From positions 1 through 35,731 of the forward strand of contig CAZSRX010000037.1 of the NCBI GenBank assembly GCA_964609675.1: DNA of 35,731 nt. Reading direction: 5' to 3'. Below, piece by piece: positions 7,853 through 17,160 of the stretch. Position 1 is the stretch's first letter. Each line of letters begins with the position of its first letter. The DNA is from CAZSRX01 sp964609675 [NCBI: uncultured Bacteroidota bacterium] (GTDB taxonomy: Bacteria; CLD3; SB21). Made by a program: the position numbers and the translations under genes. Under the pieces are notes generated by a model. The model made no database searches, was not told the DNA's origin, and saw only the letters and a program-made list of their open reading frames with translations.

Positions 7853-9220
7853 TTATGCGTCTTCTTTCAGCGAATCCACGTTAATGTTGTAGCTTTTAAG
7901 CCGTTTGTGTAAAGTTGTACGCTCCAGACCCAGCTCCTGGGCGGCCCGGGTAATGTTTCCATTATATTTTTTCAGAACCGATTCAATAAACTGTCTTTCA
8001 GTTTCTTCGCGCAGGTCCTTAAGTGATTTTTGACCCGAAAACCGTTCGGTTTTTGTGCAGGTTGCCGTAATAGTTTCGGGTAAATCCTCGGCGCGGATGG
8101 TTTCGCCGGGGCTGAGTATCAGCAGTCGTTCCACGAGGTTTTTCAGTTCGCGGATGTTGCCGGGCCATTTATAAGCCGTGAGGTAATCCAGGGTTTCGGA
8201 GGAAAATGTTTTTAATGGCAGGCCTTCTTCGCGGTGGCCGCGTTCCATGAAATAATGGATCAGTAACGGAATGTCGTCGCGCCGTTCGCGCAGAGGCGGT
8301 ACGGGTATAGGTATGACGTTAAGGCGGAAAAACAGGTCTTCGCGAAAGGCGCCGGCGCGGACTTCTTCCTGCAGGTTTTTGTTGGTGGCGGCAATGACGC
8401 GGACGTCCACTTTAATCGGTTTACCGCCGCCGACCTTCTCAAACTCGCCTTCCTGCAGGACGCGGAGAACCTTGGCCTGAGCGGAAAGACTCATGTCGCC
8501 GATTTCGTCGAGAAATAGCGAGCCGCGGTCGGCCTGGAAAAATTTACCGTCGCGGTCGGCGTAAGCGCCGGTGTACGATCCCTTAACCGCGCCGAACAAT
8601 TCGCTTTCAATCAATTCATTGGGAATCGCCGCGCAGTTCACCTTGACGAAAGGCCGGTTCTTTCGCGGACTCAAATCATGCAGCGAACGCGCGACCAATT
8701 CCTTGCCGGTGCCGCTCTCGCCCAGAATGAGCACCCGCGCGGACGTGGGAGCCACTTTAGCAATCTGCGCTTTGACGGCCTTTATGGCTGCGCTTTCTCC
8801 GACCATCAGGAATTTCTGTTCGACTTCCTGCTTCAGGGCGCGGTTTTGTTCCAGCAGTTCTTTTTGTGCGAGCGCGTTACGCACCGTAACCAGAATTTTT
8901 TCCTTCGTCAGCGGTTTCTCTATAAAATCATAGGCCCCGCATTTGATCGCTTCCACCGCCTGCTCGATGGTGCCGTGGCCGGACATCATGATAAACACCG
9001 TTTCGGGAAATATTTTTTTAGCTTCCTTCAGCACATCCAGACCGCTAAGGTCCGGCATCAGAAGGTCGAGCAGAACCACATCAGCCGGTTTGTCGCGTAA
9101 CGCCTTGAGCCCCTCCTGCCCGTTCTCGGCGGTGCTTATGGTATAGTGCTCGCTTTCAAGAATCATCTCCAGGGAACGTCGGATATTTTTTTCGTCATCA
9201 ATGATTAATATCGTGTCCAA
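7853..9220 (-). CDS. NtrC-family sigma-54-dependent response regulator
   Basis: A 455-residue transcription activator in three parts. The receiver domain (1-120) has phospho-acceptor Asp52, Ser80 and Lys102. The AAA+ sigma-54 activation domain has Walker A GESGTGKE (167-174), a sigma-54 contact loop GSYTGA (214-219, against the usual GAFTGA) and Walker B SLFLDE (234-239). The C-terminal Fis-type helix-turn-helix reads [21 protein letters not shown]. When phosphorylated it would open sigma-54 promoters by ATP hydrolysis. No kinase gene adjoins it on the same strand. The PAS kinase at 4936-6396 is a possible partner but is three genes away and on the other strand. It is the last gene of the ychF-to-ntrC string. 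Its targets are not visible. Confidence 0.94.
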   Translation of the reverse strand: MDTILIIDDEKNIRRSLEMILESEHYTISTAENGQEGLKALRDKPADVVLLDLLMPDLSGLDVLKEAKKIFPETVFIMMSGHGTIEQAVEAIKCGAYDFIEKPLTKEKILVTVRNALAQKELLEQNRALKQEVEQKFLMVGESAAIKAVKAQIAKVAPTSARVLILGESGTGKELVARSLHDLSPRKNRPFVKVNCAAIPNELIESELFGAVKGSYTGAYADRDGKFFQADRGSLFLDEIGDMSLSAQAKVLRVLQEGEFEKVGGGKPIKVDVRVIAATNKNLQEEVRAGAFREDLFFRLNVIPIPVPPLRERRDDIPLLIHYFMERGHREEGLPLKTFSSETLDYLTAYKWPGNIRELKNLVERLLILSPGETIRAEDLPETITATCTKTERFSGQKSLKDLREETERQFIESVLKKYNGNITRAAQELGLERTTLHKRLKSYNINVDSLKEDA

Positions 9221-9243
9221 TGCGGCCTCACAGTTTTTTTATT

Positions 9244-9822
9244 TTAAGCCTGTCCGGACAGGTGATCGATCAGGATTTTTATGCCGATGCCGAGTAATAT
9301 CAGGCCGCCGACCAGCTCGATTTTTTTCTCGAAAAAATGGCCGAAACGGTTGCCAATAAAGACACCGGTTAATGATAATATAAATGTTATGACGCCAATA
9401 ATCAATGCCGGTGTGACGATTTCCGCCTGGAGAATTGAAAGGGAAAGACCGACGGCCAGAGCATCAATGCTGGTGGCAAACGAAAGAATCAGCAGGCGGT
9501 AAACCGTCAGCGGGTTGCATGGCTGGTCGGGAATCTCAAGCTGGTACGACTCGTAAATCATTTTGCTTCCTATGAAAGCCAGCAGGCCGAAGGCGATCCA
9601 GTGGTCGATTTCGCAGATAATTTCGCGTAACCCGTATCCGGCTAACCAACCCAGTACGGGCATGACGGCCTGAAAGGCGCCGTAAAACATGGCGATGCGA
9701 ACCGCGTAACGGATTCTCAGGACTTTAACGGCCAATCCGTTTGCTATGGAAACGGCAAACGCGTCCATGGCGAGTCCGAAGCCAATAAAGCCGATAACCA
9801 GAATATTCAGAGAACCCTCCAT
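9244..9822 (-). CDS. mntP: Manganese efflux pump MntP
   Basis: A 192-residue, six-helix membrane protein of the MntP family (E. coli MntP is 188). The two family repeats each carry a conserved acidic motif: GLAMDAFAVSIANG near the N-terminus and SFATSIDALAVGLSLS in the middle. MntP exports Mn2+ from the cytoplasm and prevents manganese toxicity. It begins three bases after murJ ends, so it is translated from the same message. There is no room for the yybP-ykoY manganese riboswitch that often precedes mntP, so regulation by that element is excluded here. Confidence 0.93.
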   Translation of the reverse strand: MEGSLNILVIGFIGFGLAMDAFAVSIANGLAVKVLRIRYAVRIAMFYGAFQAVMPVLGWLAGYGLREIICEIDHWIAFGLLAFIGSKMIYESYQLEIPDQPCNPLTVYRLLILSFATSIDALAVGLSLSILQAEIVTPALIIGVITFILSLTGVFIGNRFGHFFEKKIELVGGLILLGIGIKILIDHLSGQA

Positions 9823-9825
9823 GGT

Positions 9826-11409
9826 TTATCCTTCCTTTTTGTTTAACAGGCGTCCGGCTACCCGCCGGATTACTGAAAAATCTGCGCACCGGAACACATA
9901 GGTTAAGGTAATATACAGCGCGCCACCCAACACGATACCTGCGACGGTGCGTAATAAATATTGGATGCGTTCCGAATAAACATGGACAAAATCAGCGTTT
10001 GAAAGCCAGCGGTTTATCAGCCATACTGCCGCACCCATAATCAACGCGCAAAGCGTAAGCCTGGAAGCGCTAATCAACGCCTGACGAAGGTCAAACTCGG
10101 GTACTTTCCGTTTCATGCCGAACACAAACAGAATGACCTGCAGACTAAACGCGGTCAGCAGCCCGAGCGAGAAGGCAGCGGGACCGATTTCAAACGCGAG
10201 AAAGTAACTGATTGAAAAGTTCACAACGGTGCCGATCAGCCGGAACCAGAACGGCGTCCATGTGTCTTTCAGCGCGTAATAGCCGCGGGCGAACAGGTAC
10301 CACAAACTTTCGAGCGGAACGGCCAGCGCGTAGAAAAAAAGGATTGAAGCCGTCATGGATATTTCGCCACGGCCGAATTTCCCGCCGCCGAGTATCAGCC
10401 CGATGATCTCCGGCGATAGCGCCGCCATGCCGACGCCCGCCGGCAAGGTCAGATACAGGATTTGACGAAGGGAGTTCTGAATGTTATAATTAAAATTATC
10501 GTAATGCTTTCGTCCGGCGTTTTCAGCGAGGAACGGAAATATCGCTGTAACGAACGCGATGCCGAATATGCTGACCGGAAAACTCTCAAAATTCAGCGCA
10601 TAACGGAATGCGGAATAACTGCCCTCCGGCAATAACGCTGAAATGGCTGAGTAAAAAATAAACACGCTCTGAAGCAGCGCCATGTTCAGAAAGTTCGGAA
10701 TGGCGAGTATCCATATCTGCCGAACGGCCGTGTCGCGGTAATTCCAGGACCAGTGGTACCGGTAATCGGTGCCGGCAAGGTCTATCACGTTCACGAGCGC
10801 CACCAATACCGCGCCGAGCAGGGCGCCGTATGCGGCTGAATAAATGCCGATTTCGGAATGGAAGAGCATCATGCCGAGGATGATGGAGGGATTGTACACC
10901 AGGAGGGCCAGGGCATAGGCGGTGAAATGTTTATGCGTCTGCAGAATGCCGCTCAGGATCTTGCTTATCCCAAACGCCACCTGTGACAGCAGGAAAATCC
11001 GTGAAATATCAATGACCGCCCGTTTGGATTCCTGCGGCATGGATTCCGAAAGCCAGATGTCCGCAATCCACGGCATCAGGATGCCGGTGAGCAAGCAAAC
11101 GCCGGTAAATACGCCCATGGTGATGTTCAGAAAACTTCCGGCGATGCGGTTGGCTTCGTCGCGGGTCTTGTGAGCGACCTGTTCGGCGTATATCGGAATA
11201 AAGGAGGACGCGGTGAGGCCCATAATCAGGATGTTCTGCAGTGCGTCCGGGATAGTGAAACCATAATTATAAAAGTCTGTTTCCAATCCTGCGCCGAAAT
11301 AATGCGCCATAACTTTGTCGCGCACCAATCCCAGCACGGTGCTGAGTAACGTCGCCACACTGACAAACAACGCGGCTGAACCGGCTTTCTGGGATTTGAA
11401 AAAACTCAT
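9826..11409 (-). CDS. murJ: Lipid II flippase MurJ
   Basis: A 527-residue polytopic membrane protein with the MviN/MurJ pattern: SVATLLSTVLGLVRDKVMAHYFGAG at the N-terminus, then about 14 hydrophobic helices, including the FVTAIFPFLAE and AVPLESLWYLFARGYYALKDTWTP segments. MurJ flips lipid II across the inner membrane for peptidoglycan synthesis. Length is typical. It starts five bases after the FkbM-type methyltransferase and is followed by mntP after three bases. Confidence 0.95.
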   Translation of the reverse strand: MSFFKSQKAGSAALFVSVATLLSTVLGLVRDKVMAHYFGAGLETDFYNYGFTIPDALQNILIMGLTASSFIPIYAEQVAHKTRDEANRIAGSFLNITMGVFTGVCLLTGILMPWIADIWLSESMPQESKRAVIDISRIFLLSQVAFGISKILSGILQTHKHFTAYALALLVYNPSIILGMMLFHSEIGIYSAAYGALLGAVLVALVNVIDLAGTDYRYHWSWNYRDTAVRQIWILAIPNFLNMALLQSVFIFYSAISALLPEGSYSAFRYALNFESFPVSIFGIAFVTAIFPFLAENAGRKHYDNFNYNIQNSLRQILYLTLPAGVGMAALSPEIIGLILGGGKFGRGEISMTASILFFYALAVPLESLWYLFARGYYALKDTWTPFWFRLIGTVVNFSISYFLAFEIGPAAFSLGLLTAFSLQVILFVFGMKRKVPEFDLRQALISASRLTLCALIMGAAVWLINRWLSNADFVHVYSERIQYLLRTVAGIVLGGALYITLTYVFRCADFSVIRRVAGRLLNKKEG

Positions 11410-11414
11410 ACCGA

Positions 11415-12236
11415 CTATGTTCCTGTTTGTGAGTGGCGCCGGGCCAGAATATATCCGTAGGGAAACTTCCGGTGCGGCTTCAGCTTGATCTCATAACCGT
11501 TTTTCTGCAGCAAATCCGCAATCTGCGCATGATTAAGCGACGACCATTCATCGTGATATTCAACAGCTATTTTCCGGATTATCCTGAAAACGTCCGGTTC
11601 CAGAGACTGCAGAATGGAGCCTTCGGAGCCCTCACAATCCACTTTCAGGAAATCGATCCGTGAGATTGTATGCCTTTTCATGAAATCGTTCAGCGTGAGC
11701 GAAGGGACTTTGAATACCGATTGGGATTCGCTTTCAGCATTTCCGGTTACGCGATAACCGACATTAACCGGGGCTTTTCTTAAGGCGACTTCGCCGGTGG
11801 TACCGGTTATCGCCGCGGTTTCCACAGTAACATGGTGCAGACCGTTGGCGTCAATGTTTCGGCGCAGGCATTCGGCGTTTTCAGGAACCGGTTCGACGGC
11901 AAAAACCTTGTATCGTGTCTGTTTGGCTGCCCATACCGTGAATACGCCGATATTGGCGCCGATATCAACGACAAGATCATCCCAATCCACGCGGAGCCAT
12001 CCGGAGCGGTACGAATCCTGAATAATGATTTCGTGTATTGTAGCCAGAAACGACTCGATGTGATAATCATGAAAAATTAATCCGCTTTTTCTTAAAACCG
12101 CGGTAAAGGGTTTTCGCCGGCCAAGCAAATTGGATATCAACGGGAATGCATTCCGGCAATAACGTATGGCGCGGTACAGGCTTCGCAGGTAGGCGCGGAT
12201 ACGGTAGACGGTGTAGGGGAGTTTAACCCACGGCAT
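11415..12236 (-). CDS. FkbM-family SAM-dependent methyltransferase
   Basis: A 273-residue protein. After about 75 residues without recognisable motifs comes a Rossmann-fold methyltransferase. DIGANIGVFTVWA is the SAM-binding loop, followed by VFAVEPVPEN and, later, the family's RIDFLKVDCEGSEGSILQ segment. FkbM-type enzymes O-methylate hydroxyls on natural products or, in envelope loci, on sugars. Its place in a peptidoglycan/envelope gene string suggests modification of a surface polysaccharide or glycolipid, but the substrate cannot be read from the sequence. Confidence 0.9.
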   Translation of the reverse strand: MPWVKLPYTVYRIRAYLRSLYRAIRYCRNAFPLISNLLGRRKPFTAVLRKSGLIFHDYHIESFLATIHEIIIQDSYRSGWLRVDWDDLVVDIGANIGVFTVWAAKQTRYKVFAVEPVPENAECLRRNIDANGLHHVTVETAAITGTTGEVALRKAPVNVGYRVTGNAESESQSVFKVPSLTLNDFMKRHTISRIDFLKVDCEGSEGSILQSLEPDVFRIIRKIAVEYHDEWSSLNHAQIADLLQKNGYEIKLKPHRKFPYGYILARRHSQTGT

Positions 12237-12244
12237 GGGCCTTT

Positions 12245-12892
12245 TTATTCCATTTTTTTGTTTTTAAGAAATCCGTTGCCGCTGATGATGCCCGCAATTT
12301 CCCGGCTGGCTTTCTGTCGGGTTATCAGTTTGCGCAAGGCGAGCGTGATCCGGCTCAGGCGGTCGGGCGTGGACCGCATTTCCAGAAACGCCTGTTTCTC
12401 GTCAAGCGTGAAATCGGAATGCGCCACTATCAGGAAGGACAGAAACTTCGCGTCAACGGTTTCCGGAATGTCTAATTTTTGGTTTTCCTTGTTGAGTTGA
12501 AGGGAGTCTCGGAACAGCGCCAGCGCCAGTTTGGAAAGAGCCGTCAGCTCCGCCGTATCCGAAACAGGGTCGTCGTCGAAAAATTCCACACGGCCGGTCA
12601 GGTAGGGTTTATCGCCCGTGATCGCGTCGATACGAAATCGCTCTTGGCCCTGCGTCAGGATGATCATACGGCCGTCCTTGTATTTCTTTACGACCGATTG
12701 CACGATCGCCGAGCACCCGGTGCTGTAAAAATTCTCGCCGGTATAGTAAATAACGCCGAATGCCCTGCCCGACTCCAGACATCCGTTGATCAGCGTTTTA
12801 TAGCGCTCCTCAAATATATGTATGGGCAATAGCGTACCGGGAAACAGCACGACGCCAAGAGGAAAAAGCGGTATCTCTTTCAGTGTCGTCAT
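12245..12892 (-). CDS. Lon substrate-binding-domain protein (no protease)
   Basis: A 215-residue protein consisting of the Lon N-terminal (PUA-like LON) domain: IPLFPLGVVLFPGTLLPIHIFEERYK, then GVIYYTG and a helical C-terminal part. It has neither the AAA+ nor the Ser-Lys protease domain of Lon. Such stand-alone proteins are widespread and mostly uncharacterised; substrate or peptide binding is the usual suggestion. Its ATG overlaps the aroB stop (ATGA, four bases), so translation is coupled. Confidence 0.88.
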   Translation of the reverse strand: MTTLKEIPLFPLGVVLFPGTLLPIHIFEERYKTLINGCLESGRAFGVIYYTGENFYSTGCSAIVQSVVKKYKDGRMIILTQGQERFRIDAITGDKPYLTGRVEFFDDDPVSDTAELTALSKLALALFRDSLQLNKENQKLDIPETVDAKFLSFLIVAHSDFTLDEKQAFLEMRSTPDRLSRITLALRKLITRQKASREIAGIISGNGFLKNKKME

Positions 12893-14010
12893 TTTATCCT
12901 TTTGAAAGCGCTTAACGTATCGCGCACGGCCAGACGTATATCGTCATCCGGTATGCCGGTTGCGGTTTCAGCGGAACCGATCCTGTTCAGCAGTATCAGC
13001 GTGCTGCCGGCCAACGAGCGTTTTTTGTCCTTTCGCATCACCGTCAGTATGTCGGACGGATTCAGAGATTCAAGAAACGGCTTAAGGTTTTTCTGTATGA
13101 GTTCCATGACCGGGTGGAGAACGTTATGGATGCGCTGCACGGCAGTAGCGGACAGGCGGCCGCTGAGTTCGGAAAGTCGTACCGCCATCAGCATTCCGAT
13201 CAGCACCGCTTCGCCGTGCCGTATTATCTCGTAGCGGCCAATCGATTCGATGGCGTGCGCGAACGTGTGACCGAAGTTCAGAATCCGCCGGATATCCCGA
13301 TCGCTTTCATCCTTCTCGATAACAGATTTTTTCAGCGTGCATGACTGGAAGGCTGCGTATTCCAGCAAGGTCAGATCGAAAGTCAGCAGGGAACGCCAGT
13401 TTTTTTCTATCCACATGAAAAAGTTAGGGTCGAGTATTAGGCCGTATTTAATCACCTCAGCCAGACCGGATACCATATCCCGTTCGGGCAGGGTTTTCAA
13501 AAACGGCGTGTACGTGAACACCATATCAGGATCGTGAAAGGTACCGATGAGATTCTTACATTCCGGATGGTCCACGGCTACCTTGCCGCCGACGGAACTG
13601 TCCACCATACTGAGCAGCGTGGTAGGCACCATAATCCAGGAAATCCCGCGCATATACGTGGCGGCGACAAAGCCGGCCAGGTCTCCGATGACGCCGCCGC
13701 CCAACGCAAGAATAAGACTCTCGCGCGTCGCCTCAGCCGCCAGCAGTTTGGTATAAACCGTTTTTACCGTTTCCAGGTTTTTATATTGCTCGCCGTCCTT
13801 GACGGTAATCGTATGGGTTTTAATTTTCGCCTTATTAAGCGTTTTTTCAAACACTGGACCATGAAACCCGTCCACGATGGGACTGGTGATTATGAACACG
13901 CGCTCCTCCGCCATGCGTTCCTTGAGATGCGGTATGATTTCCGGCAGATTAGTGTCCTCAAAAAAAACCGGATAGGTCTTGCGTTTCAGATGTACGGTCA
14001 GGCGGTTCAT
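12889..14010 (-). CDS. aroB: 3-dehydroquinate synthase AroB
   Basis: AroB makes 3-dehydroquinate from DAHP in the second step of the shikimate pathway, using NAD+ and a divalent metal. The 373-residue sequence has the NAD-binding motif ALGGGVIGDLAGFVAATYMRG, the segment VPTTLLSMVDSSVGGKVAVDH and the metal-ligand motif NFGHTFAHAIE. A longer frame reaches 14082, but the start at 14010 (MNRLTVHLK) matches the family N-terminus. Its stop overlaps the start of the LonN-like gene by four bases. Other shikimate genes are not in the window. Confidence 0.96.
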   Translation of the reverse strand: MNRLTVHLKRKTYPVFFEDTNLPEIIPHLKERMAEERVFIITSPIVDGFHGPVFEKTLNKAKIKTHTITVKDGEQYKNLETVKTVYTKLLAAEATRESLILALGGGVIGDLAGFVAATYMRGISWIMVPTTLLSMVDSSVGGKVAVDHPECKNLIGTFHDPDMVFTYTPFLKTLPERDMVSGLAEVIKYGLILDPNFFMWIEKNWRSLLTFDLTLLEYAAFQSCTLKKSVIEKDESDRDIRRILNFGHTFAHAIESIGRYEIIRHGEAVLIGMLMAVRLSELSGRLSATAVQRIHNVLHPVMELIQKNLKPFLESLNPSDILTVMRKDKKRSLAGSTLILLNRIGSAETATGIPDDDIRLAVRDTLSAFKRIK

Positions 14011-14091
14011 GGTTTTTATTTCAAATTTGGCCGGGTTTAGACAGCGACTCCGGTTAGAAAGCCGGAGCGCCCCGTAATGCAAGGGTATGGG

Positions 14092-15186
14092 TTATACATT
14101 AAACCGGAAATAAATCACGTCGCCGTCTTTCACGACGTAATCTTTGCCTTCGAGATGCATCAGTCCCTTGTCTTTGCAGGCCTGTTCGGATTTGTATTTC
14201 ACGTAATCTTCCCACCAGATTACTTCGGCGCGGATGAATCCTTTTTCGATATCGGAATGGATGGCGCCGGCGGCCTGCGGCGCTTTGGCGCCCCGGGTGA
14301 TGGTCCATGCGCGGACTTCTTCCGGACCGGCTGTAATAAAGGTGTCCAATTGCAGCAAGTGATAGGCCTCCCGGATCAGCGCGTGCAGGCCGGGTTCTTT
14401 CAGGCCGAGGCTTTCAAGAAACGCATTCTGTTCCTCGGGCTTTAGCTGGGCGATTTCGGCCTCGATTTTACCGGCAATGACCACTACCCCCGAATGGTCC
14501 CGTTCCGCCATCTTTCGTACGGCCTGCACGTACGGATGATCGCCGGTTACATGGTGTTCGTCCACATTGCAAACGTACAGTACCGGTTTGATGCTCAGCA
14601 GGAACAATTCATTTATTGATTTTCGTTCGTGATCTTCCAGGTGGAGCCAACGGGCAGGCTTGCCGTCGTCGAGATGGTTTTTAACGCGCGTGAAAAGCTC
14701 CAGCGCGGCCTTCGCGTCTTTATTGCCGGTTCGAGCCGCGCGTTCCACACCGGCGATGCGTTTGGTAACGGATTCGATATCCTTCAGGATCAGTTCCATA
14801 TCGATAATCTCAATGTCGCGCTCGGGATCAATGCTGCCTTCGGTATGCACCACATCGGGATCGTCGTAACAGCGCACCACATGGGCGATGGCGTCTACTT
14901 CGCGAATCTGGCTGAGAAACTGGTTGCCGAGACCTTCGCCGGCGTTGGCGCCTTTGGCCAGGCCGGCAATGTCCATAAAAATAACATTCGTATAGACAAT
15001 ACTTTTGGGCTTAACGATTGCGGATATCATGTCCACCCGCTTGTCTGGAACGGTGACCACGCCGATATTCGGCTGTTTGGTGCTGAACGGATAGTTGGCG
15101 GCGTCCACCCCGGCCGCGGTCAGCGCGTTAAAGATTGTCGTCTTTCCGACATTCGGTAAGCCCACAATTCCGCATCGTACTGGCAT
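14092..15186 (-). CDS. ychF: Redox-regulated ATPase YchF (Obg-family)
   Basis: A 364-residue translation-associated P-loop protein. Walker A is [14 protein letters not shown] near the N-terminus, G3 is [10 protein letters not shown], and the G4 position is NVDE instead of NKxD, which in this family switches preference from GTP to ATP. The C-terminal TGS domain (KGFIRAEVI, ending [12 protein letters not shown]) is intact. YchF/OLA1 binds the ribosome and affects stress responses. AAGGAA lies just upstream of the ATG. It is the first gene of the seven-gene string that runs down to the NtrC-type regulator; the 81-base gap to aroB is the widest in the string. Confidence 0.96.
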   Translation of the reverse strand: MPVRCGIVGLPNVGKTTIFNALTAAGVDAANYPFSTKQPNIGVVTVPDKRVDMISAIVKPKSIVYTNVIFMDIAGLAKGANAGEGLGNQFLSQIREVDAIAHVVRCYDDPDVVHTEGSIDPERDIEIIDMELILKDIESVTKRIAGVERAARTGNKDAKAALELFTRVKNHLDDGKPARWLHLEDHERKSINELFLLSIKPVLYVCNVDEHHVTGDHPYVQAVRKMAERDHSGVVVIAGKIEAEIAQLKPEEQNAFLESLGLKEPGLHALIREAYHLLQLDTFITAGPEEVRAWTITRGAKAPQAAGAIHSDIEKGFIRAEVIWWEDYVKYKSEQACKDKGLMHLEGKDYVVKDGDVIYFRFNV

Positions 15187-15546
15187 TTGGTATTCCTTGT
15201 AAATAGTTCTTTAAACGGCTGTAAAATACAAATATCACTTTTGAAAATAAAGTAAAATAATTCATTTCACGCACCTGTCCTGACAGTCAAGATGTATCGA
15301 TATTATGAAAAAGCGGCGTATTTAGCGCCGATTTATTTTGGTTCGATGTTTTTGCTGCACCGGGAAAATTATGAAAGTTACGGTTAATTTATCGATGGAA
15401 GGTCGTGGCAGAGATAATGTATTATCAGAGAACGCGTATCGGATGCGTTGGTTTTAAAACCTTGTTGTAAACTAAAAAACTCCTAAAACATAGAATTTTC
15501 GGGGTTTTACCGTAAGCCAACAGCAGAGCCTCGGACTCATTGGCGT
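15187..15546. other. Non-coding interval between nuoN and ychF
   Basis: These 360 bases hold no ORF with a ribosome binding site on either strand. The left part should contain the ychF promoter, though I see no convincing hexamer pair. A GC hairpin at 15314-15330 may be the terminator of the nuoN message. The perfect palindrome GGTTTTAAAACC lies in the right half. Nothing else is recognisable. Confidence 0.5.
15308..15330 (-). terminator. Possible terminator downstream of nuoN
   Basis: CGGCG (15314-15318) pairs with CGCCG (15326-15330) around a seven-base loop. Read on the minus strand, the stem is followed by CTTTTT. It lies about 220 bases past the nuoN stop. On the plus strand the tail is only T-rich (ATTTATTTT). 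The stem is short, so confidence is modest. Confidence 0.4.
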
Positions 15547-16986
15547 TTATATAAAAGCAATCAATGAGGGTAAAAGCCCGAGTAGGATAATGCCGGCCGT
15601 ACAAAAAGCCAGAACCGCATAGGTCGGTTTGGATATTTTCGGCATTACGGTTTCTTCTTCCGGTGTATGGAAATACATTTTTACGATGACACTTATGTAA
15701 TAATATACGGACACGAGCACAGTGAGGGCGGCGACAATGGTAAGCGCAATGTAGCCGGCCTCGATGGCCACGGAAAAAATCATAAGTTTGGCAACAAAAC
15801 CTCCGGTAATCGGAATACCGGCTAAGGACAGCATAGCCGCAGAAAGTGTGGCTGCAAGGAACGGATGGCGCGTTGCAAGTCCTGCCAGGTCGTCCATGCG
15901 GATGTTACGACCGGTGTTAGACTCCATCAGATGAATGACGCTGAACGAGAGTACAAGCATCAACACATAAACGGTGAGATAGAAAAAAACACTCTGCGTC
16001 ACAGAAGCCTGCAGGTCCGCACCCAGTACCGGCGCGGCGATGACAGCCATCAACAAATATCCTGCATGAGCGATACCGGAAAAGGCGAGCATGCGTTTTA
16101 TGTCGTCCTGTATGAGCGCAAGCAGGTTGCCGCCAATCATGGTTATGAGGGCAATGACGAATAATACCGGTTCCCAGTTATTGTGCAGAGAAGGCAGGGC
16201 CTCCGCAAACACGCGGATAATAACAATCCATACGGCAGCTTTCGGGCCCGATGCAATGAACGCCGTTACGGGCGCTGGGGAACCTTCATAAACGTCCGGT
16301 GACCACATATGGAAAGGGATCAGCGCCGCTTTAAATGCGAGTCCCGCAAAAAGCAACCCCAGCCCGGAAAGCATGAGCGGATGACCAAGGAGGTTATGAC
16401 TGTCTAAATACATGCGGATGCGCGTCAGATCCATATTCCCTGTGGCGCCGTAAGTAAGCGAAACGCCGTAGAGAAAAAACGCCGAAGCTAACGCTCCAAG
16501 TACAAAATATTTCATGGCCGCTTCAAGCGATTTTAACCGCGTGCGGTTCATTCCTATAAGAATGTACAGCGCGATAGAAAGGATTTCCAGGCCGATGTAA
16601 ATAACCAGTAAATGATTGCTGGATGCCATAACAAGCATGCCAAGCGTAGCTATCAGCAGGATGGCGTAATACTCGCCGGATTTTTTATCGTCTACGGCGC
16701 GGTGCGACAGCAGACACACAAGCGCGGAGGCGGTTAGAATGACGATGTTAAACACCAGTGTGCTGGTGTGGACAGTAATCATGCCGCTGAAAAATTCACC
16801 CCGGTGATCCCATCCGATTATAATACCGAGTACCGATGCCGCACAGAAACCGAACGCGATCCATGCGAAATAGCCGCGCAAACCTTTGAAAAGGAAGGAC
16901 ATCCATAATAAAGCCGATACGCCGGCAAGAAGGATCATCTGCGGTATAATCGAGATAAAATCGGTGTCGGGGATGATGTTGGTCAT
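15547..16986 (-). CDS. nuoN: NADH-quinone oxidoreductase subunit NuoN
   Basis: A 479-residue antiporter-like subunit of the complex I membrane arm, with about 14 hydrophobic helices. Family segments include YIGLEILSIALYILIG, with the conserved Glu, and the half-channel region FKAALIPFHMWSPDVYEGSPAPVTAFIA. The chosen ATG at 16986 has ACAGG at good spacing; an in-frame GTG at 17001 would add five residues. It is on the same strand as the rest of the nuo operon but is separated from nuoM by 5.2 kb containing three unrelated genes. Confidence 0.95.
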   Translation of the reverse strand: MTNIIPDTDFISIIPQMILLAGVSALLWMSFLFKGLRGYFAWIAFGFCAASVLGIIIGWDHRGEFFSGMITVHTSTLVFNIVILTASALVCLLSHRAVDDKKSGEYYAILLIATLGMLVMASSNHLLVIYIGLEILSIALYILIGMNRTRLKSLEAAMKYFVLGALASAFFLYGVSLTYGATGNMDLTRIRMYLDSHNLLGHPLMLSGLGLLFAGLAFKAALIPFHMWSPDVYEGSPAPVTAFIASGPKAAVWIVIIRVFAEALPSLHNNWEPVLFVIALITMIGGNLLALIQDDIKRMLAFSGIAHAGYLLMAVIAAPVLGADLQASVTQSVFFYLTVYVLMLVLSFSVIHLMESNTGRNIRMDDLAGLATRHPFLAATLSAAMLSLAGIPITGGFVAKLMIFSVAIEAGYIALTIVAALTVLVSVYYYISVIVKMYFHTPEEETVMPKISKPTYAVLAFCTAGIILLGLLPSLIAFI

Positions 16987-17160
16987 GGCAATGCCTGTCA
17001 CATAGAGTGCGGAATTTTATAATAAACCGCAGAGTACATAATGAAAATAAAACTTATAATTACAAAAAATGCAAAAGTTTTTAATTTTAAAGCTGCCAGC
17101 ATGTTTCTGTAATTTTCCTTTTAATGGTTGTGTATGCCTTTGTTCATACAATCAATTATT

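Noticed and set aside
9244-9840. Manganese riboswitch before mntP
   Set aside because: mntP starts three bases after murJ, which leaves no leader for a yybP-ykoY element.
13534-14040. Plus-strand open frame of 168 codons opposite aroB
   Set aside because: Fully antisense to the conserved catalytic part of aroB and without motif or start signal.
17100-17160. Hairpin GTATG/CATAC after the TPR-Clp stop as a terminator
   Set aside because: A five-base stem with an eight-base loop and no T run on the minus strand; not supportable.
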